A stretch of DNA of 64,000 nucleotides from CAMDPA01 sp965223035. Lineage in GTDB: Bacteria > Pseudomonadota > Alphaproteobacteria > Rhizobiales > Hyphomicrobiaceae. The notes below the pieces were generated by a model. The model had not been told where the DNA came from. It saw nothing but the letters and a program-made list of their open reading frames with translations, and made no database searches. Shown one piece after another: positions 1 to 8,996 of this stretch. Location: positions 4,588,001 to 4,652,000 of the forward strand of contig OZ244980.1 in assembly GCA_965223035.1 (NCBI GenBank), read 5' to 3'. Both the position numbers and the translations under genes were made by a program. The first letter of the stretch is position 1. Each line of letters starts with the position of its first letter.

Positions 1-26
1 AAAAAGCCTAGGAAGCACCGGCGTGC

Positions 27-101
<75 letters not shown>

Positions 102-288
102 TCCGCTTCGCCAGGAGGGTGGATCGATCTGGGGCGGCGGGTCGGGTCTGGCGCCGGCGTGCCGTGGCATTCGCTGGAGCGTCACCCACGCACTCGGCGG
201 GCCGATCATCGCTCAAGCGCCAATGGTCTGGTCGGTTGGCGGGTGCAAGTCGTTGATACAAACAGGTAAAGTGTGAAACGGACGTAGC

Positions 289-414
289 ATGAAAGTCAAG
301 AATTCCCTGAAGTCGCTGCGCGACCGCCACCGGAGCTGCCGTATTGTGCGCCGTCGCGGCCGTGTCTACGTCATCAACAAAACCCAGAAGAAGTTCAAAG
401 CCCGCCAAGGTTGA
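289..414 (+). CDS. rpmJ: 50S ribosomal protein L36
   Basis: A 41-residue very basic protein starting MKVKNSLKSL and ending KKFKARQG, the family's full usual length. It belongs to the L36 type common in alphaproteobacteria, with one cysteine (residue 17) and so without the four-ligand zinc site of the other L36 type. L36 binds 23S rRNA in the large subunit. The gene stands alone on the plus strand, 187 bp after the tRNA, and is not in the spc operon, where other bacteria often carry it after secY. Only one copy is present in the window. Confidence 0.95.
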   Translation: MKVKNSLKSLRDRHRSCRIVRRRGRVYVINKTQKKFKARQG

Positions 415-469
415 GCCACCTGGTGCGGCCGTTTGCGCGTGGGCAAGCGAGCACGCGCCCGTGTTGCGA

Positions 470-1309
470 ATGGAGATGATGCGCACAATCGTGATGTCCG
501 GCCTACGTCGCTGCTGTGCTTTGACCGTAAGGCAGCTGACCTTATGCGCTTTGGTGCCGGTCCTGGCTCTCCTTTGGCTTGGCATTGGCGCCCGTCAGCA
601 GCAGGTGCAAGCCAACCGCCCGCTGGCCGAGGTCACAGACCCGGAGCGGCGGGCCCGGCCGGTGCAAGATCGGCAATCGCCCGACAGCGAGGACCGTGAC
701 CGCGGCGCCAACGGTGCGCCCGGTTCCGAGGCGAAGTCGGGCGCCGACCCAGCCAAGGCGCCCCAGCCGATCCCAAAGTCGCTGCGCAGGCCCGGCGCCT
801 CATCCGTGCCGGAGCAAGCCAGCCTACGTGCGCAGCTGCTGCGTGAGCTTTACGCCCACTTGGCGACCGCACAAGACGCGCAGGTGGCCAATCGGATCGC
901 GGCGGCGATCGAACGGGTCTGGACCAGCGTCGGCAGCGACACCATCACTTTGCTGCTCCGACGATCGCAGCTCGCCAAGGGGCGGGATAACCCTGAGTTG
1001 GCGCTGGAGTTGCTCGATCGCGCCATCAAGCTGGCGCCGGACAACCCGCAGTTGTTTAATGAACGCGCCATTATCCGGTTCGGAGAGCAGCACATCAATC
1101 AGGCGCTCGGCGATCTGCGCAGAGCCCTGGCGCTTGATCCCAATCACTTTAAGGCGCTGCAAGGTCTGGGGCAGATCCTCAAGGAGATCGGCGAGAAGAA
1201 AGCGGCCCTGAAAGTGTTTCGCCGACTGGAGGAGGTGCATCCGCACCTGCCGGGCGTCAAGGCCGCGATCCAGGAGCTCGCACGGGAGGTCGAGGGACGG
1301 CGCTCGTAA
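470..1309 (+). CDS. TPR-repeat protein with N-terminal membrane anchor or signal
   Basis: About 279 residues from the ATG at 470. A hydrophobic stretch near residues 19-43 (LTLCALVPVLALLWLGIGA core) looks like a signal anchor or signal peptide. A low-complexity Pro/Arg/Asp-rich linker follows. The C-terminal half has tandem TPR helices with the signatures LLDRAIKLAPDNPQLFNERA and ALRRALALDPNHFKALQGLG, so a protein-protein scaffold outside or at the membrane is likely. The start is uncertain: ATGs at 470, 476, 479 and 494 are in frame and only a GGAG at 472-475 resembles a ribosome site. The reading frame stays open back to 344, but that part overlaps rpmJ and is unlikely to be used. No specific function can be assigned. 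Confidence 0.75.
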   Translation: MEMMRTIVMSGLRRCCALTVRQLTLCALVPVLALLWLGIGARQQQVQANRPLAEVTDPERRARPVQDRQSPDSEDRDRGANGAPGSEAKSGADPAKAPQPIPKSLRRPGASSVPEQASLRAQLLRELYAHLATAQDAQVANRIAAAIERVWTSVGSDTITLLLRRSQLAKGRDNPELALELLDRAIKLAPDNPQLFNERAIIRFGEQHINQALGDLRRALALDPNHFKALQGLGQILKEIGEKKAALKVFRRLEEVHPHLPGVKAAIQELAREVEGRRS

Positions 1310-1467
1310 ACGCCGCCATCTTCGTCTGCCATGGCACCGATCTGCGCTGCCCTTCATACCAGACACTGCGCTTGGGCAAGGGCGACGACCCCCCGCTTGT
1401 GTGAGGTACACGTTCACAACGTGGGCTGGCGCGGGAACGGCAGCGTCATTCGGATCCGGCCGCGCGA

Positions 1468-3474
1468 TCAGGCGATCCTCGCTTGAGTGGTCGTCCTGAT
1501 GGCGCCGAGCACCAAGGCGGCCAGGGCGCGCTCGCGTGCTGTGGCGGGTGGGGTCAAGCCCATGCGCGCCAGCGGGGCGCGTTCGCCTTCGCTGCGCGGC
1601 CCTTTGGTCATCCCCCGCACCAGCATGGCGGCCAGGGCGGCGGGCTTTGCGCTGCGCAAGGTGACCAATGGCGTCAGCAGCGCCTGCTCGGTCTCGGTCA
1701 TTTCGGTGCCGAGCGGAAAACGCGGCAGATAACCGGCTTCGCGGGCGCCGGATAGGGCGGCGGCGATCCGGTCTCGGCGGTTGGCCGTGGCGTGGCCGGG
1801 TAACGTGAAGTCGGCTGGCAGCTTACCGACCCGCTTGGCTTGCCGTTCCAAATCGGGTTGGAAGGCACTGTCGGCGATCGCCAGCATCGCCGCGACGACC
1901 TCGTGGTCGCTGCGCCCCCGCACGTCGGCGATACCGTACTCGCTGATGAAAATATCACGCAGATGCCGCGGCACACTGGCATTGGCATAGCGCCAAACCA
2001 GATTCGAGGCGGTCCGTCCGCCCCTGGCCTGATGCACGCTGCGCACCGCTGTGATGGCACGAGCACCGGGCAGGTCGTGGGCCATGGCCACGAACTCCGC
2101 CTGCCCTCCAATACCACTGACAACCCGGCCATCCTCCAGCTGATCGGCCGAGGTAGCGCCCAACAACGTCGCGACCATCGCCGTGTTGATGAAGCGCGCG
2201 TGGCGACGCTGTGCGATCTTGCCGGCGGTATCCCCTAACAGCGAATTGGTGAACGAGATCGCGGTCATCGCGATCTGCTCGAGCTCGTCGCGCGGCATCG
2301 ACCTCAGCTCGTCGTAAAAGGCGCGACAGCCCAAAAAAAATCCAGCGTGCATGATTACGTTGGGATCACCGACGGGCGCAGTCTGGTCAGACTTAAGATC
2401 GGCATTCGCGGTCAAGCTCACCTTGCGGCGCAGGATGCCGGCACGTCGCAGCGCCAGAAAGCCGTCGACCAACATCTCGCTGCAGCCATAAAGCCCCTCG
2501 GTGAATGGCCCCAATTCCGCGTCGGGACCCGGCGGCACCGCAAGTTTGGCGATCAAGTCACGAAACACGTGGTTGTGTCGGTGACGCAAGATCAATGCGT
2601 GAACCACGGCGTCGGCCAGCGAACCGATACCGATCTGCAGCGTGCCGCCATCCTTGATCAGCGTGGCCGCGTGCAAGCCCATGGCGTAATCGGTCAGCGG
2701 AACCGGCTCTTTGGGCGGCGCGAACAGATCATAGTGCGGTTCATCGGGATGAAGAATTATGTCGAACTCGCCGCGGAGCACCTCGGCCCGACCGGGCATG
2801 TAGGGCAAATTGGCGTTGACCTCACATAACGTGACGATCGGTGGTCCGTTACGTCGCCGCTCTGCGATGTAATCGCGCATATCAAGTGCGATATCGGTGT
2901 TGGACGACATGCTCACGTGAGTGGTATCGCCACCGGACTGCGGCGCCACCAGCTGGGCCATCACATTGGCGCCTTGCCGACGCATATTGTCGGCAACGTG
3001 GCTATAGCCAAGGCTCGCGTAACATTGCTGCATGGTTGTGTTGTTGAGCCACTGCCCGGCCTGCAGAAAGAATTCGTGGACCTCGATGTTGGGCGGCAGG
3101 GCGCCGGCGCGGATGGCCTCCGCGTAGCTAAGGTCCGGCCAGGTGGGAAACAGGCGATCGAGCAGCGGTGCCACAAAGCGGCGTTCCAAGTCGCTACGAT
3201 AGCTGGGCCGCACCAATGTCAGCCCCGTGAAGATTTTCAGATGCAGCCGACGGTCGGCCTCGGCGAGCCCGTATAGGGCGTTGATGAACGAGTTCGGCTT
3301 ACCGATACCATTCGGGACGCCGAGCCGGATCTGGCGCCCGACGGCGTCGATCACCGCCTTGGCGCTGGCGACTGGATCTTGTAGCTGCAGGGTCACGATC
3401 GAGGCGCACCCCATGACTTTATTGGGCTTGAAGGGGCTTGGCAGGATGTGGCCAAGATCAGCTTGATCCGACAC
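1468..3474 (-). CDS. acetyl-CoA hydrolase/transferase family protein
   Basis: 668 residues, family I CoA-transferase/acetyl-CoA hydrolase type, with two related domains. The glycine-rich CoA-binding loop GGTLQIGIGSLADAV lies in the middle. The following segment FTEGLYGCSEMLVDGFL holds the conserved Glu that would form the glutamyl-CoA intermediate. The C-terminal region (SGIGGQAEFVAMAHDLPGA, SEYGIADVRGRSD) matches the acetyl-CoA hydrolase C-domain. Such enzymes move CoA between acyl-CoA and acetate or other acids. The start is GTG at 3474 with GAGG seven bases upstream. The gene is convergent with the TPR gene and follows the tautomerase gene, separated from it by a palindromic element. The exact substrate is unknown. 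Confidence 0.85.
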   Translation of the reverse strand: MSDQADLGHILPSPFKPNKVMGCASIVTLQLQDPVASAKAVIDAVGRQIRLGVPNGIGKPNSFINALYGLAEADRRLHLKIFTGLTLVRPSYRSDLERRFVAPLLDRLFPTWPDLSYAEAIRAGALPPNIEVHEFFLQAGQWLNNTTMQQCYASLGYSHVADNMRRQGANVMAQLVAPQSGGDTTHVSMSSNTDIALDMRDYIAERRRNGPPIVTLCEVNANLPYMPGRAEVLRGEFDIILHPDEPHYDLFAPPKEPVPLTDYAMGLHAATLIKDGGTLQIGIGSLADAVVHALILRHRHNHVFRDLIAKLAVPPGPDAELGPFTEGLYGCSEMLVDGFLALRRAGILRRKVSLTANADLKSDQTAPVGDPNVIMHAGFFLGCRAFYDELRSMPRDELEQIAMTAISFTNSLLGDTAGKIAQRRHARFINTAMVATLLGATSADQLEDGRVVSGIGGQAEFVAMAHDLPGARAITAVRSVHQARGGRTASNLVWRYANASVPRHLRDIFISEYGIADVRGRSDHEVVAAMLAIADSAFQPDLERQAKRVGKLPADFTLPGHATANRRDRIAAALSGAREAGYLPRFPLGTEMTETEQALLTPLVTLRSAKPAALAAMLVRGMTKGPRSEGERAPLARMGLTPPATARERALAALVLGAIRTTTQARIA

Positions 3475-3615
3475 CTGCCGGCCTCGATTGGACTGGCTCG
3501 ACTTTGCCCCAAGCCACCCGTTAGAGAGATCGGCTGTGGGGAAGGTGCCGGCCCTCGTTTGATGCCCGCGAGCGCCCTACCGGGCGCCGCCGACCCAACC
3601 AGCCAGACCACCGAT

Positions 3616-3676
3616 CTAGAGCAACCTGCCTTTGATCGGAACCGGAACGATCCCGATTAAAGGCGCGATGATCTAG
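3616..3676. repeat. Type A palindromic element, CTAG-bounded
   Basis: About 61 bp with CTAG at both ends (3616-3619 and 3673-3676). It reads CTAGAGCAACCTGCCTTTGA from the left and CTAGATCATCGCGCCTTTAA from the right strand, with arms centred on GGAACCGGAACGATCCC. The right CTAG contains the TAG stop codon of the neighbouring tautomerase gene (3673-3675, minus strand). Confidence 0.9.
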
Positions 3677-4788
3677 GCAGCGGAACTCATTGCCTTGGCC
3701 GGTTCCAGAACGTCTGCCGGCACGATCACGCTGCCACGCATAATTGGCCGTGCGGTCCGCACGACGCCGACCACGACCGCAAGCTCCGCACCGCTGCCGC
3801 TGGTTTCCAATCGCAGGTCCAACACGCCGCTGGGGTGCTCAATCCGCACCGTGCGCGGATTGCCGTCGGGCAGCTGCGACACCTCATTGGCGATGGTGCC
3901 GTCGACCGTGCAGGCCGTGATCACACAGCTCCCGCCCGTCAGTGCGTGGGCGGCGTGTAAGGTGTGCGGCGTGAGGTAGCGCGAAGCGATGGCACCGCCT
4001 TCCCGTGGAGGCGCCAATAAGCCAACCTTTGGGATCACCTTCTCGCTGACATCGCCAAAGCCCATGCGCCGACCGGCCTCCATGCGTAGCCGCTCGATCC
4101 GAGCCAACAGCTCTGTGTTGCCGTTGATCTCGGCGCGGCCCTCGTAGCCAGTCAACCCGAGATCCCGCGCGCGCAGCAACATCATCGGCATCAGCACGTC
4201 GACCAAGCTGACGTCGATGCCGTCGATCTGCTCGCGAACCTTGTCGGTGGGAAACATCTTACCGGTCTTGGCGCCGACTATTTCCATAAAGTTCAACAAC
4301 ACCGGCGCTCCGCTGCCGGGCACGCCATCGATCCGTGCTGCACCATCCAGGTAGTTAACCACACCACCAGGGGTCTCGATCACCGCTTCAATCTTGCTCG
4401 AGGTGTTGACGTCATAGATCACGATCCGTGTGGTGCCATGATTGGCGGCGACCATGCCGGTTTCGATCGCGAACGGCCCCACCCCGGCCAGCATGTTGCC
4501 GCAGGAGGGGTTGGTGTCCACCAGCGGGCGGTTGATGTCGACCTGCGCAAACAGGTAATCGACGTCCACGCCCGGCCGCTGCGAGCGCGATACGATCGCA
4601 ACCTTGCTGGTCAATGTGTCCGCGCCGCCCAAGCCGTCGATCTGGCGAACGTCCGGCGAACCCATCGCCGCCAGCAAAAAGCGGTCGCGCGCAGCGCTGG
4701 TGCTCGGCAGGTCCTCGGCCTTGAAGTAGGGTCCTTTCGACGTGCCGCCACGCATGTAAAGGCACGGGATCTCTGCAAGGCTGCGCAT
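3673..4788 (-). CDS. galD: 4-oxalomesaconate tautomerase-like protein, PrpF superfamily
   Basis: 371 residues with the PrpF/GalD fold. The N-terminal IPCLYMRGGTSKGPYF and GSPDVRQIDGLGGADTLTSK blocks and the NPSCGNMLAGVGPFA block (acid/base cysteine about residue 97) are intact, as is LTGGSC near residue 286. Close agreement with remembered Pseudomonas GalD suggests keto-enol tautomerisation of 4-oxalomesaconate in gallate/protocatechuate breakdown. PrpF-type aconitate isomerisation is the alternative. GGAG lies about seven bases before the ATG. No other gallate-pathway gene is in the window, so the pathway assignment is inference. The stop codon TAG belongs to the terminal CTAG of the adjoining repeat. 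Confidence 0.85.
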   Translation of the reverse strand: MRSLAEIPCLYMRGGTSKGPYFKAEDLPSTSAARDRFLLAAMGSPDVRQIDGLGGADTLTSKVAIVSRSQRPGVDVDYLFAQVDINRPLVDTNPSCGNMLAGVGPFAIETGMVAANHGTTRIVIYDVNTSSKIEAVIETPGGVVNYLDGAARIDGVPGSGAPVLLNFMEIVGAKTGKMFPTDKVREQIDGIDVSLVDVLMPMMLLRARDLGLTGYEGRAEINGNTELLARIERLRMEAGRRMGFGDVSEKVIPKVGLLAPPREGGAIASRYLTPHTLHAAHALTGGSCVITACTVDGTIANEVSQLPDGNPRTVRIEHPSGVLDLRLETSGSGAELAVVVGVVRTARPIMRGSVIVPADVLEPAKAMSSAA

Positions 4789-4951
4789 GCTGTGTCTCCG
4801 TCGCTATCGCTGTCAGCGGTGGACCGCGCGAAACCGATGACCGGGCCAGGGGCGCTGGCCCATGTCACGGCACACTATGCGCTCGCAGCGATCAGCGCCA
4901 GGGCGTTTCCGAGTTGGCTGGAACCACATCCCGCCACCGGCGACGGGCTCG

Positions 4952-6058
4952 TTACGCAGCCACCGATGGCCGTGCCGCCCATTCCCGCGTGCGCCGGCCG
5001 ACCAACGCGGCAATCGAGCCTTCGCCGGCCGCCGCCACCGCGCCGACCAGATGGGCCTTGATCCGATCGATCAGACCGATCCCTTCGTAGATGAGCCCGG
5101 TGTAAAGCTGGATCACACTGGCACCGGCTTCGATCTTGGCCAGCGCTGCCTCGCCGGAATCGATCCCGCCGTTACCGATCAGCGGCACCCGGCCCTCGGT
5201 GATCAAGGCGACGCGCGCCAGCAGCACAGTAGCGCGGTGAAACAGCGGCCGCCCCGACAAGCCACCCGCCTCGCGTGCGGTTTCGGCATCGATCAAGCCG
5301 GTGCGCGCGGTCGTGGTGTTGCATACCGCGATCCCGTCGACCCGGTGGGCCAGCATCCGCCTGACCATCGGCTCCAGATCGGCTTCTGCGATGTCCGGTG
5401 CGATCTTGACCAAAACCGGAGGGCGGTGGCCGGACCGCGCGGCGGCTGCTTCGCGCGCATCCATGATCGAGCCCAACAAACGGTCCAGCGCATCCGGCGC
5501 CTGCAGATCCCGCAGTCCGGGCGTGTTAGGCGAGGAAATGTTAACCATGAAATAGCTGGCATTGGCGGCAAACGTTGATATGCCGGCGACGAAGTCGGCT
5601 CGTCGATCGACCGAGTCACGATTGGCACCGATATTGACGCCGACGATGCCGTGCCGGCCGCGCCGCTGCAGCCGCGCCAACACCGCCGCGTGACCGGCGC
5701 TGTTGAACCCCAGACGATTGATCACGGCCCGATCCCTGATCAACCGAAACACACGTGGCGCCGGGTTGCCTGGTTGCGGCTGCGGGGTGACGGTGCCAAC
5801 CTCGGCAAATCCGCAGCCCAACGCCAACAACGCATCCGGCACGCGCCCGTCCTTGTCGAAGCCGGCCGAAATACCAACCGGATTGGGAAACTTCAGCCCC
5901 CAAACGCAAGCCGCCAACCGAGCGTCATCCGACTGCTCCGGCCGCGGATGGAGACCGGCCGCGAGCGCCCGCAGCGTCGCCTCATGGGCCCGCTCCGGCG
6001 GCAACGCCAGCAACATCGGCTGGGCCAGCTGCGTAAGGCGTGACAAATTGCTCAACAT
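4952..6058 (-). CDS. pyrD: dihydroorotate dehydrogenase (quinone), class 2
   Basis: 368 residues. It oxidises dihydroorotate to orotate in pyrimidine synthesis, passing electrons through FMN to membrane quinone. Visible features are the N-terminal helical membrane-association segment (residues 1-40), GISAGFDKDGR, NRLGFNSAGHAAV, and the class 2 signature NISSPNTPGLRDLQ, whose serine is the catalytic base of quinone-linked enzymes. A C-terminal phosphate-site block GNGGIDSGEAA is also present. The start overlaps the stop of the DUF952 gene as TAATG, indicating translational coupling in an rnd-DUF952-pyrD operon. GAGG ten bases upstream supports this start. Confidence 0.97.
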   Translation of the reverse strand: MLSNLSRLTQLAQPMLLALPPERAHEATLRALAAGLHPRPEQSDDARLAACVWGLKFPNPVGISAGFDKDGRVPDALLALGCGFAEVGTVTPQPQPGNPAPRVFRLIRDRAVINRLGFNSAGHAAVLARLQRRGRHGIVGVNIGANRDSVDRRADFVAGISTFAANASYFMVNISSPNTPGLRDLQAPDALDRLLGSIMDAREAAAARSGHRPPVLVKIAPDIAEADLEPMVRRMLAHRVDGIAVCNTTTARTGLIDAETAREAGGLSGRPLFHRATVLLARVALITEGRVPLIGNGGIDSGEAALAKIEAGASVIQLYTGLIYEGIGLIDRIKAHLVGAVAAAGEGSIAALVGRRTREWAARPSVAA

Positions 6059-6435
6059 TAAGCCGGATCCTCTGGCAGCTTCACAACACCATCCTGATCC
6101 AGTTCAAGCTGCACCGCACCGATCGCGGTGGAGGGGTCTAGCGCGCCGTATAGATGCGGAAACAGCTCGCCGCCGCGCGATCGCTCCCAGACGAGGCCGG
6201 AACCCAGCCGGCCGCTGTCCAGGGCCACCAAAACCAAGTCCGTCCGGCCGTGGAAATGCTTGGCGATCGTGCCGGCGAGCTGGTCGGCGGTCGACAGATG
6301 AATGAAGCCATCGCGCAGATCATCGCAGGAACCATGAAAGATGCCGTCGCGCAAGGCCGCTTGCCATTTGGTCCGCTGCAGGATCTTGTAGACGGCACCT
6401 GGCGTCGATGCCGATGTCTGCCGCTGCGATGCCAT
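6058..6435 (-). CDS. DUF952 family protein
   Basis: 125 residues, matching the small DUF952 family. Typical segments are VYKILQRTKWQAAL, DGFIHLSTADQL, and LVWERSRGGELFPHLYG. The fold may relate to ADP-ribosyltransferase-like proteins, but no reaction is established for the family as far as I know. It lies three bases after rnd (TAGAAGATG) and overlaps pyrD by one base, so it is the middle gene of a three-gene operon. No signal peptide or membrane segment is visible, so it should be cytoplasmic. Confidence 0.9.
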   Translation of the reverse strand: MASQRQTSASTPGAVYKILQRTKWQAALRDGIFHGSCDDLRDGFIHLSTADQLAGTIAKHFHGRTDLVLVALDSGRLGSGLVWERSRGGELFPHLYGALDPSTAIGAVQLELDQDGVVKLPEDPA

Positions 6436-6438
6436 CTT

Positions 6439-7641
6439 CTAAGACGCCAACCGGCTTGGGTTTTTGCGGGACGTGCCGTGCGAGGAGCGCTTCGCCACCG
6501 GCACCGAAACGACCGCTCCATCGCGCACCGACAACGCAATCTCACCGCGCTTCAGGCGCAATGCATCCTCGCCGAACAGCTCGCGACGCCAGCCCCTAAG
6601 AGCCGGCACGTCCGGCTCCGTCTCGGCGGCGATGCGCTCCAATTCCTCGGCATCGGCGATCAGCTTGGCCGCCACCCCGCTGTTTGCGGCAGCCGCCTTC
6701 AGCTGCACCCGCAGCAGCTCCACCAGAGCCTGCGCGCCGCTCGATAACGCCTTGCCACTGTTGACCGACGGAATCGTTTTGGGGTCCCGGCCGATTCCGC
6801 GCTTGACGGTCGCCAAGATATCGCGCGCTTTCGCGGATCGGGCGAAGCCTTCGCTCAGCGTTCTCAGCTGGCCGAGCTGCTTAGCGTCGGTTGGCATACG
6901 GTTGGCGATGTCGTAGAGCGCCTCATCGCGCAGAATGCGTGCACGCGGAACGTTCTGGGCCTGCGCCTGCGCCTCGCGCCAAGCTGCAAGCTCCATCATT
7001 ACCGCCAGGGATTTGCGGCTCTTCACCCGCAATTTCATGCGGCGCCAGGCGTCGTCGGGGGCAACCTGGTAGGTGTTGGGGTCCGTCAACGACGCGATTT
7101 CCTCCGCCAACCAATCCTCTCGGCCACTGGCTTCGATCTGCTCGCGCAAGTGCACGTAGACGTCGCGAAGGTGAGTCACGTCTCCTAAGGCATAGCGCAG
7201 TTGTTTGTCCGACAGCGGTCGGCGGCTCCAATCGGTAAACCGCGATGACTTATCGACATCTGCGTTGGTGATCCGTTTGACGAGGTTGCCGTAGCCCACC
7301 GACTCACCGAAACCGCACACCATGGCCGCCACCTGGGTGTCGAACACCGGCTGAGGAATAAGGCGAGCTCGGGTCCAAACGATTTCAATGTCTTGACGAC
7401 CGGCATGGAACACTTTGACAACGCCAGTATCCGCCATCAATTCAAACAACGGCGTCAGATCGATACCGTTGACCAAAGGGTCGATGATGAAGGCCTCTTC
7501 GGGACTGGCCATCTGCACCAGGCACAGCTCAGGCCAATAGGTGTCCTCGCGCAGGAATTCCGTGTCGACGGCCACGAACGGTTGCGCGGCGATGCCGTCA
7601 CACGCCGCAGCGAGGTCAGACGTCTTGGTGATGATTTGCAT
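6439..7641 (-). CDS. rnd: ribonuclease D
   Basis: 400 residues, a DEDDy-type 3'-5' exoribonuclease that trims tRNA and other small RNA 3' ends. Exonuclease motifs are in order: I VDTEFLRE (about residues 25-32), II HAGRQDIE (about 99-106), III YALGDVTHLRDVY (about 170-182, with the catalytic Tyr and Asp). An HRDC helical domain follows (about 212-290: AAWREAQAQAQNVPRARIL). The C-terminal region is a second, degenerate HRDC-like part. It is the promoter-proximal gene of the rnd-DUF952-pyrD operon. Its upstream region faces the cytochrome gene across 355 bp. Confidence 0.97.
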   Translation of the reverse strand: MQIITKTSDLAAACDGIAAQPFVAVDTEFLREDTYWPELCLVQMASPEEAFIIDPLVNGIDLTPLFELMADTGVVKVFHAGRQDIEIVWTRARLIPQPVFDTQVAAMVCGFGESVGYGNLVKRITNADVDKSSRFTDWSRRPLSDKQLRYALGDVTHLRDVYVHLREQIEASGREDWLAEEIASLTDPNTYQVAPDDAWRRMKLRVKSRKSLAVMMELAAWREAQAQAQNVPRARILRDEALYDIANRMPTDAKQLGQLRTLSEGFARSAKARDILATVKRGIGRDPKTIPSVNSGKALSSGAQALVELLRVQLKAAAANSGVAAKLIADAEELERIAAETEPDVPALRGWRRELFGEDALRLKRGEIALSVRDGAVVSVPVAKRSSHGTSRKNPSRLAS

Positions 7642-7996
7642 TTATGATCGCTTATCGCCGATCGGTTGCCATTGCAATTGCCTCGTCGCCTGAAGCTGTT
7701 GATTTCACACTCAACTCGCAGCTCTACAATGCTCTGCACCAAGCTGGAATGAGGCTAAATTTGACGCACTTGGCCGTCGGCGTTGTGCTTTCGCAAGGTA
7801 CAACATTCTGTCATGCTCCGGGGCGAGGTCGAGCGCGAGAGGCGGTTGGTTCGGCGGGTCAACCGTTCGACCAGCCAAATCTGACCTCTTCGCGGCGCGC
7901 TCAAAATGTGCCACCGCAGCCACGCAGGCTGATGGCGCACAGGGGGTAAGATCGACCCGATCTATTACGAGATTGAGGCAACGGGTGGGTGTTTCA
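7642..7996. other. Divergent spacer between rnd and the cytochrome gene
   Basis: 355 bp without a convincing gene. The short reading frames on both strands lack family character. Both flanking genes start here, so promoters for each must lie inside. I could not place them with confidence. Confidence 0.6.
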
Positions 7997-8770
7997 ATGC
8001 CGTTCAAATTACTCGGACTGTTGGCCCTTGGCCTGGTTGTGGCCGCACCTGCAGCACTCCCGCAGACCGCCGATCGCTCCGTCAATGAGGCCTACGTGTT
8101 CGGGGTGCCGGCGCAGCCGTCGAGGACCTGGGAGCTGTCGGCAGGCGGTCGATTGTACGACAATTGGATGGCGGCACTGGGCACCATCTCGCCGCCAACC
8201 GCCACCCATCCCGCCTGGCCGGCGACCAACACGCAGCACACGGGACCAACCACGTGGCGCTGTAAATCCTGCCATGGATGGGATTATCTCGGCGCCCAAG
8301 GCGCCCAAGGCAAGGGGTCGTATGCCACGGGGATCAAGGGCGTGCGTGGCGTGATCGGCAAGAGCCCGGAGACGATCGTCAAACTGTTTTCGGACCGCAG
8401 GCACGGCATTACCGACGCCATGATCCCGCCCGCCGCCAAACTGAGATTGGCGCTGTTCTTGAGCCAAGGCCAACATGACACGGCAGCGGTGATCCGCAGC
8501 GACGGCTTAGTTGTCGGCAACCTGAAGCGCGGTAAGGTGCTGTTTCAAACGATCTGCGCGGCCTGTCACGGCTACGACGGTAAGACCCTCGATTGGGGGG
8601 ATAAGGGCTCGCCCGCATTCGTGGGTACCGAGGCTGTCGCCAATCCCTGGGAGGTGCTGCACAAGATCATCAACGGCAATCCCGGTCACAACATGGCATC
8701 GCTGCGTGCCCTTGGCCTGAATGAGGCTGCCGACGTGCTGGCCTATTCGCAAACGCTGCCACCGCGGTAA
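7997..8770 (+). CDS. periplasmic diheme c-type cytochrome
   Basis: 257 residues from the ATG at 7997, preceded by a GGTGGGT stretch. Residues 1-23 form a signal peptide (FKLLGLLALGLVVAAPAALP). Two haem-attachment motifs are present, CKSCH at 89-93 and CAACH at 187-191, each opening a cytochrome c-like domain. The second is followed by GYDGKTLDW and the later methionine HNMASL that could be an axial ligand. The protein is probably a periplasmic electron carrier or sensor subunit. No oxidoreductase partner gene is adjacent, so its donor and acceptor are unknown. Confidence 0.9.
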   Translation: MPFKLLGLLALGLVVAAPAALPQTADRSVNEAYVFGVPAQPSRTWELSAGGRLYDNWMAALGTISPPTATHPAWPATNTQHTGPTTWRCKSCHGWDYLGAQGAQGKGSYATGIKGVRGVIGKSPETIVKLFSDRRHGITDAMIPPAAKLRLALFLSQGQHDTAAVIRSDGLVVGNLKRGKVLFQTICAACHGYDGKTLDWGDKGSPAFVGTEAVANPWEVLHKIINGNPGHNMASLRALGLNEAADVLAYSQTLPPR

Positions 8771-8815
8771 TGGGAGGTGAGGCGGTCCGGCCCAGCCCAT
8801 CACGGTTGCGCTGCA

Positions 8816-8940
8816 AGATCAGGTCCGCCTGAGGCGGATCGGTCTTGCTGGCCCGCTCCCGCAGCCGGCCACCCATGGCCCAATGTTGTGAGCATCCGGG
8901 CGGGGAGCGGGATGGTTCCAGACACTCTGCAACGCACTAG
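8816..8940. repeat. Type B palindromic element
   Basis: About 125 bp. It begins AGATCAGGTCCGCC with a small internal palindrome TCCGCCTGAGGCGGA. CCCGCTCCCGC pairs later with GCGGGGAGCGGG, and GGCCACCC lies between. It ends in CTGCAACGCACTAG. The terminal CTAG is shared with the following type A copy. Confidence 0.85.
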
Positions 8941-8996
8941 CTCATCGCGCCTTTAATCGGGATCGTTCCGATTCCGATTAAAGGCAGGTTGCTCTA
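8937..8996. repeat. Type A palindromic element abutting a stop codon
   Basis: CTAG at 8937-8940, then arms CGCGCCTTTAATCGGGATCG and a complementary CGATTAAAGGCAGGTTGCT. The end is CTA followed by A (8994-8997), and the minus-strand TAG at 8996-8994 is the stop codon of the acyl-CoA ligase gene. Confidence 0.85.
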
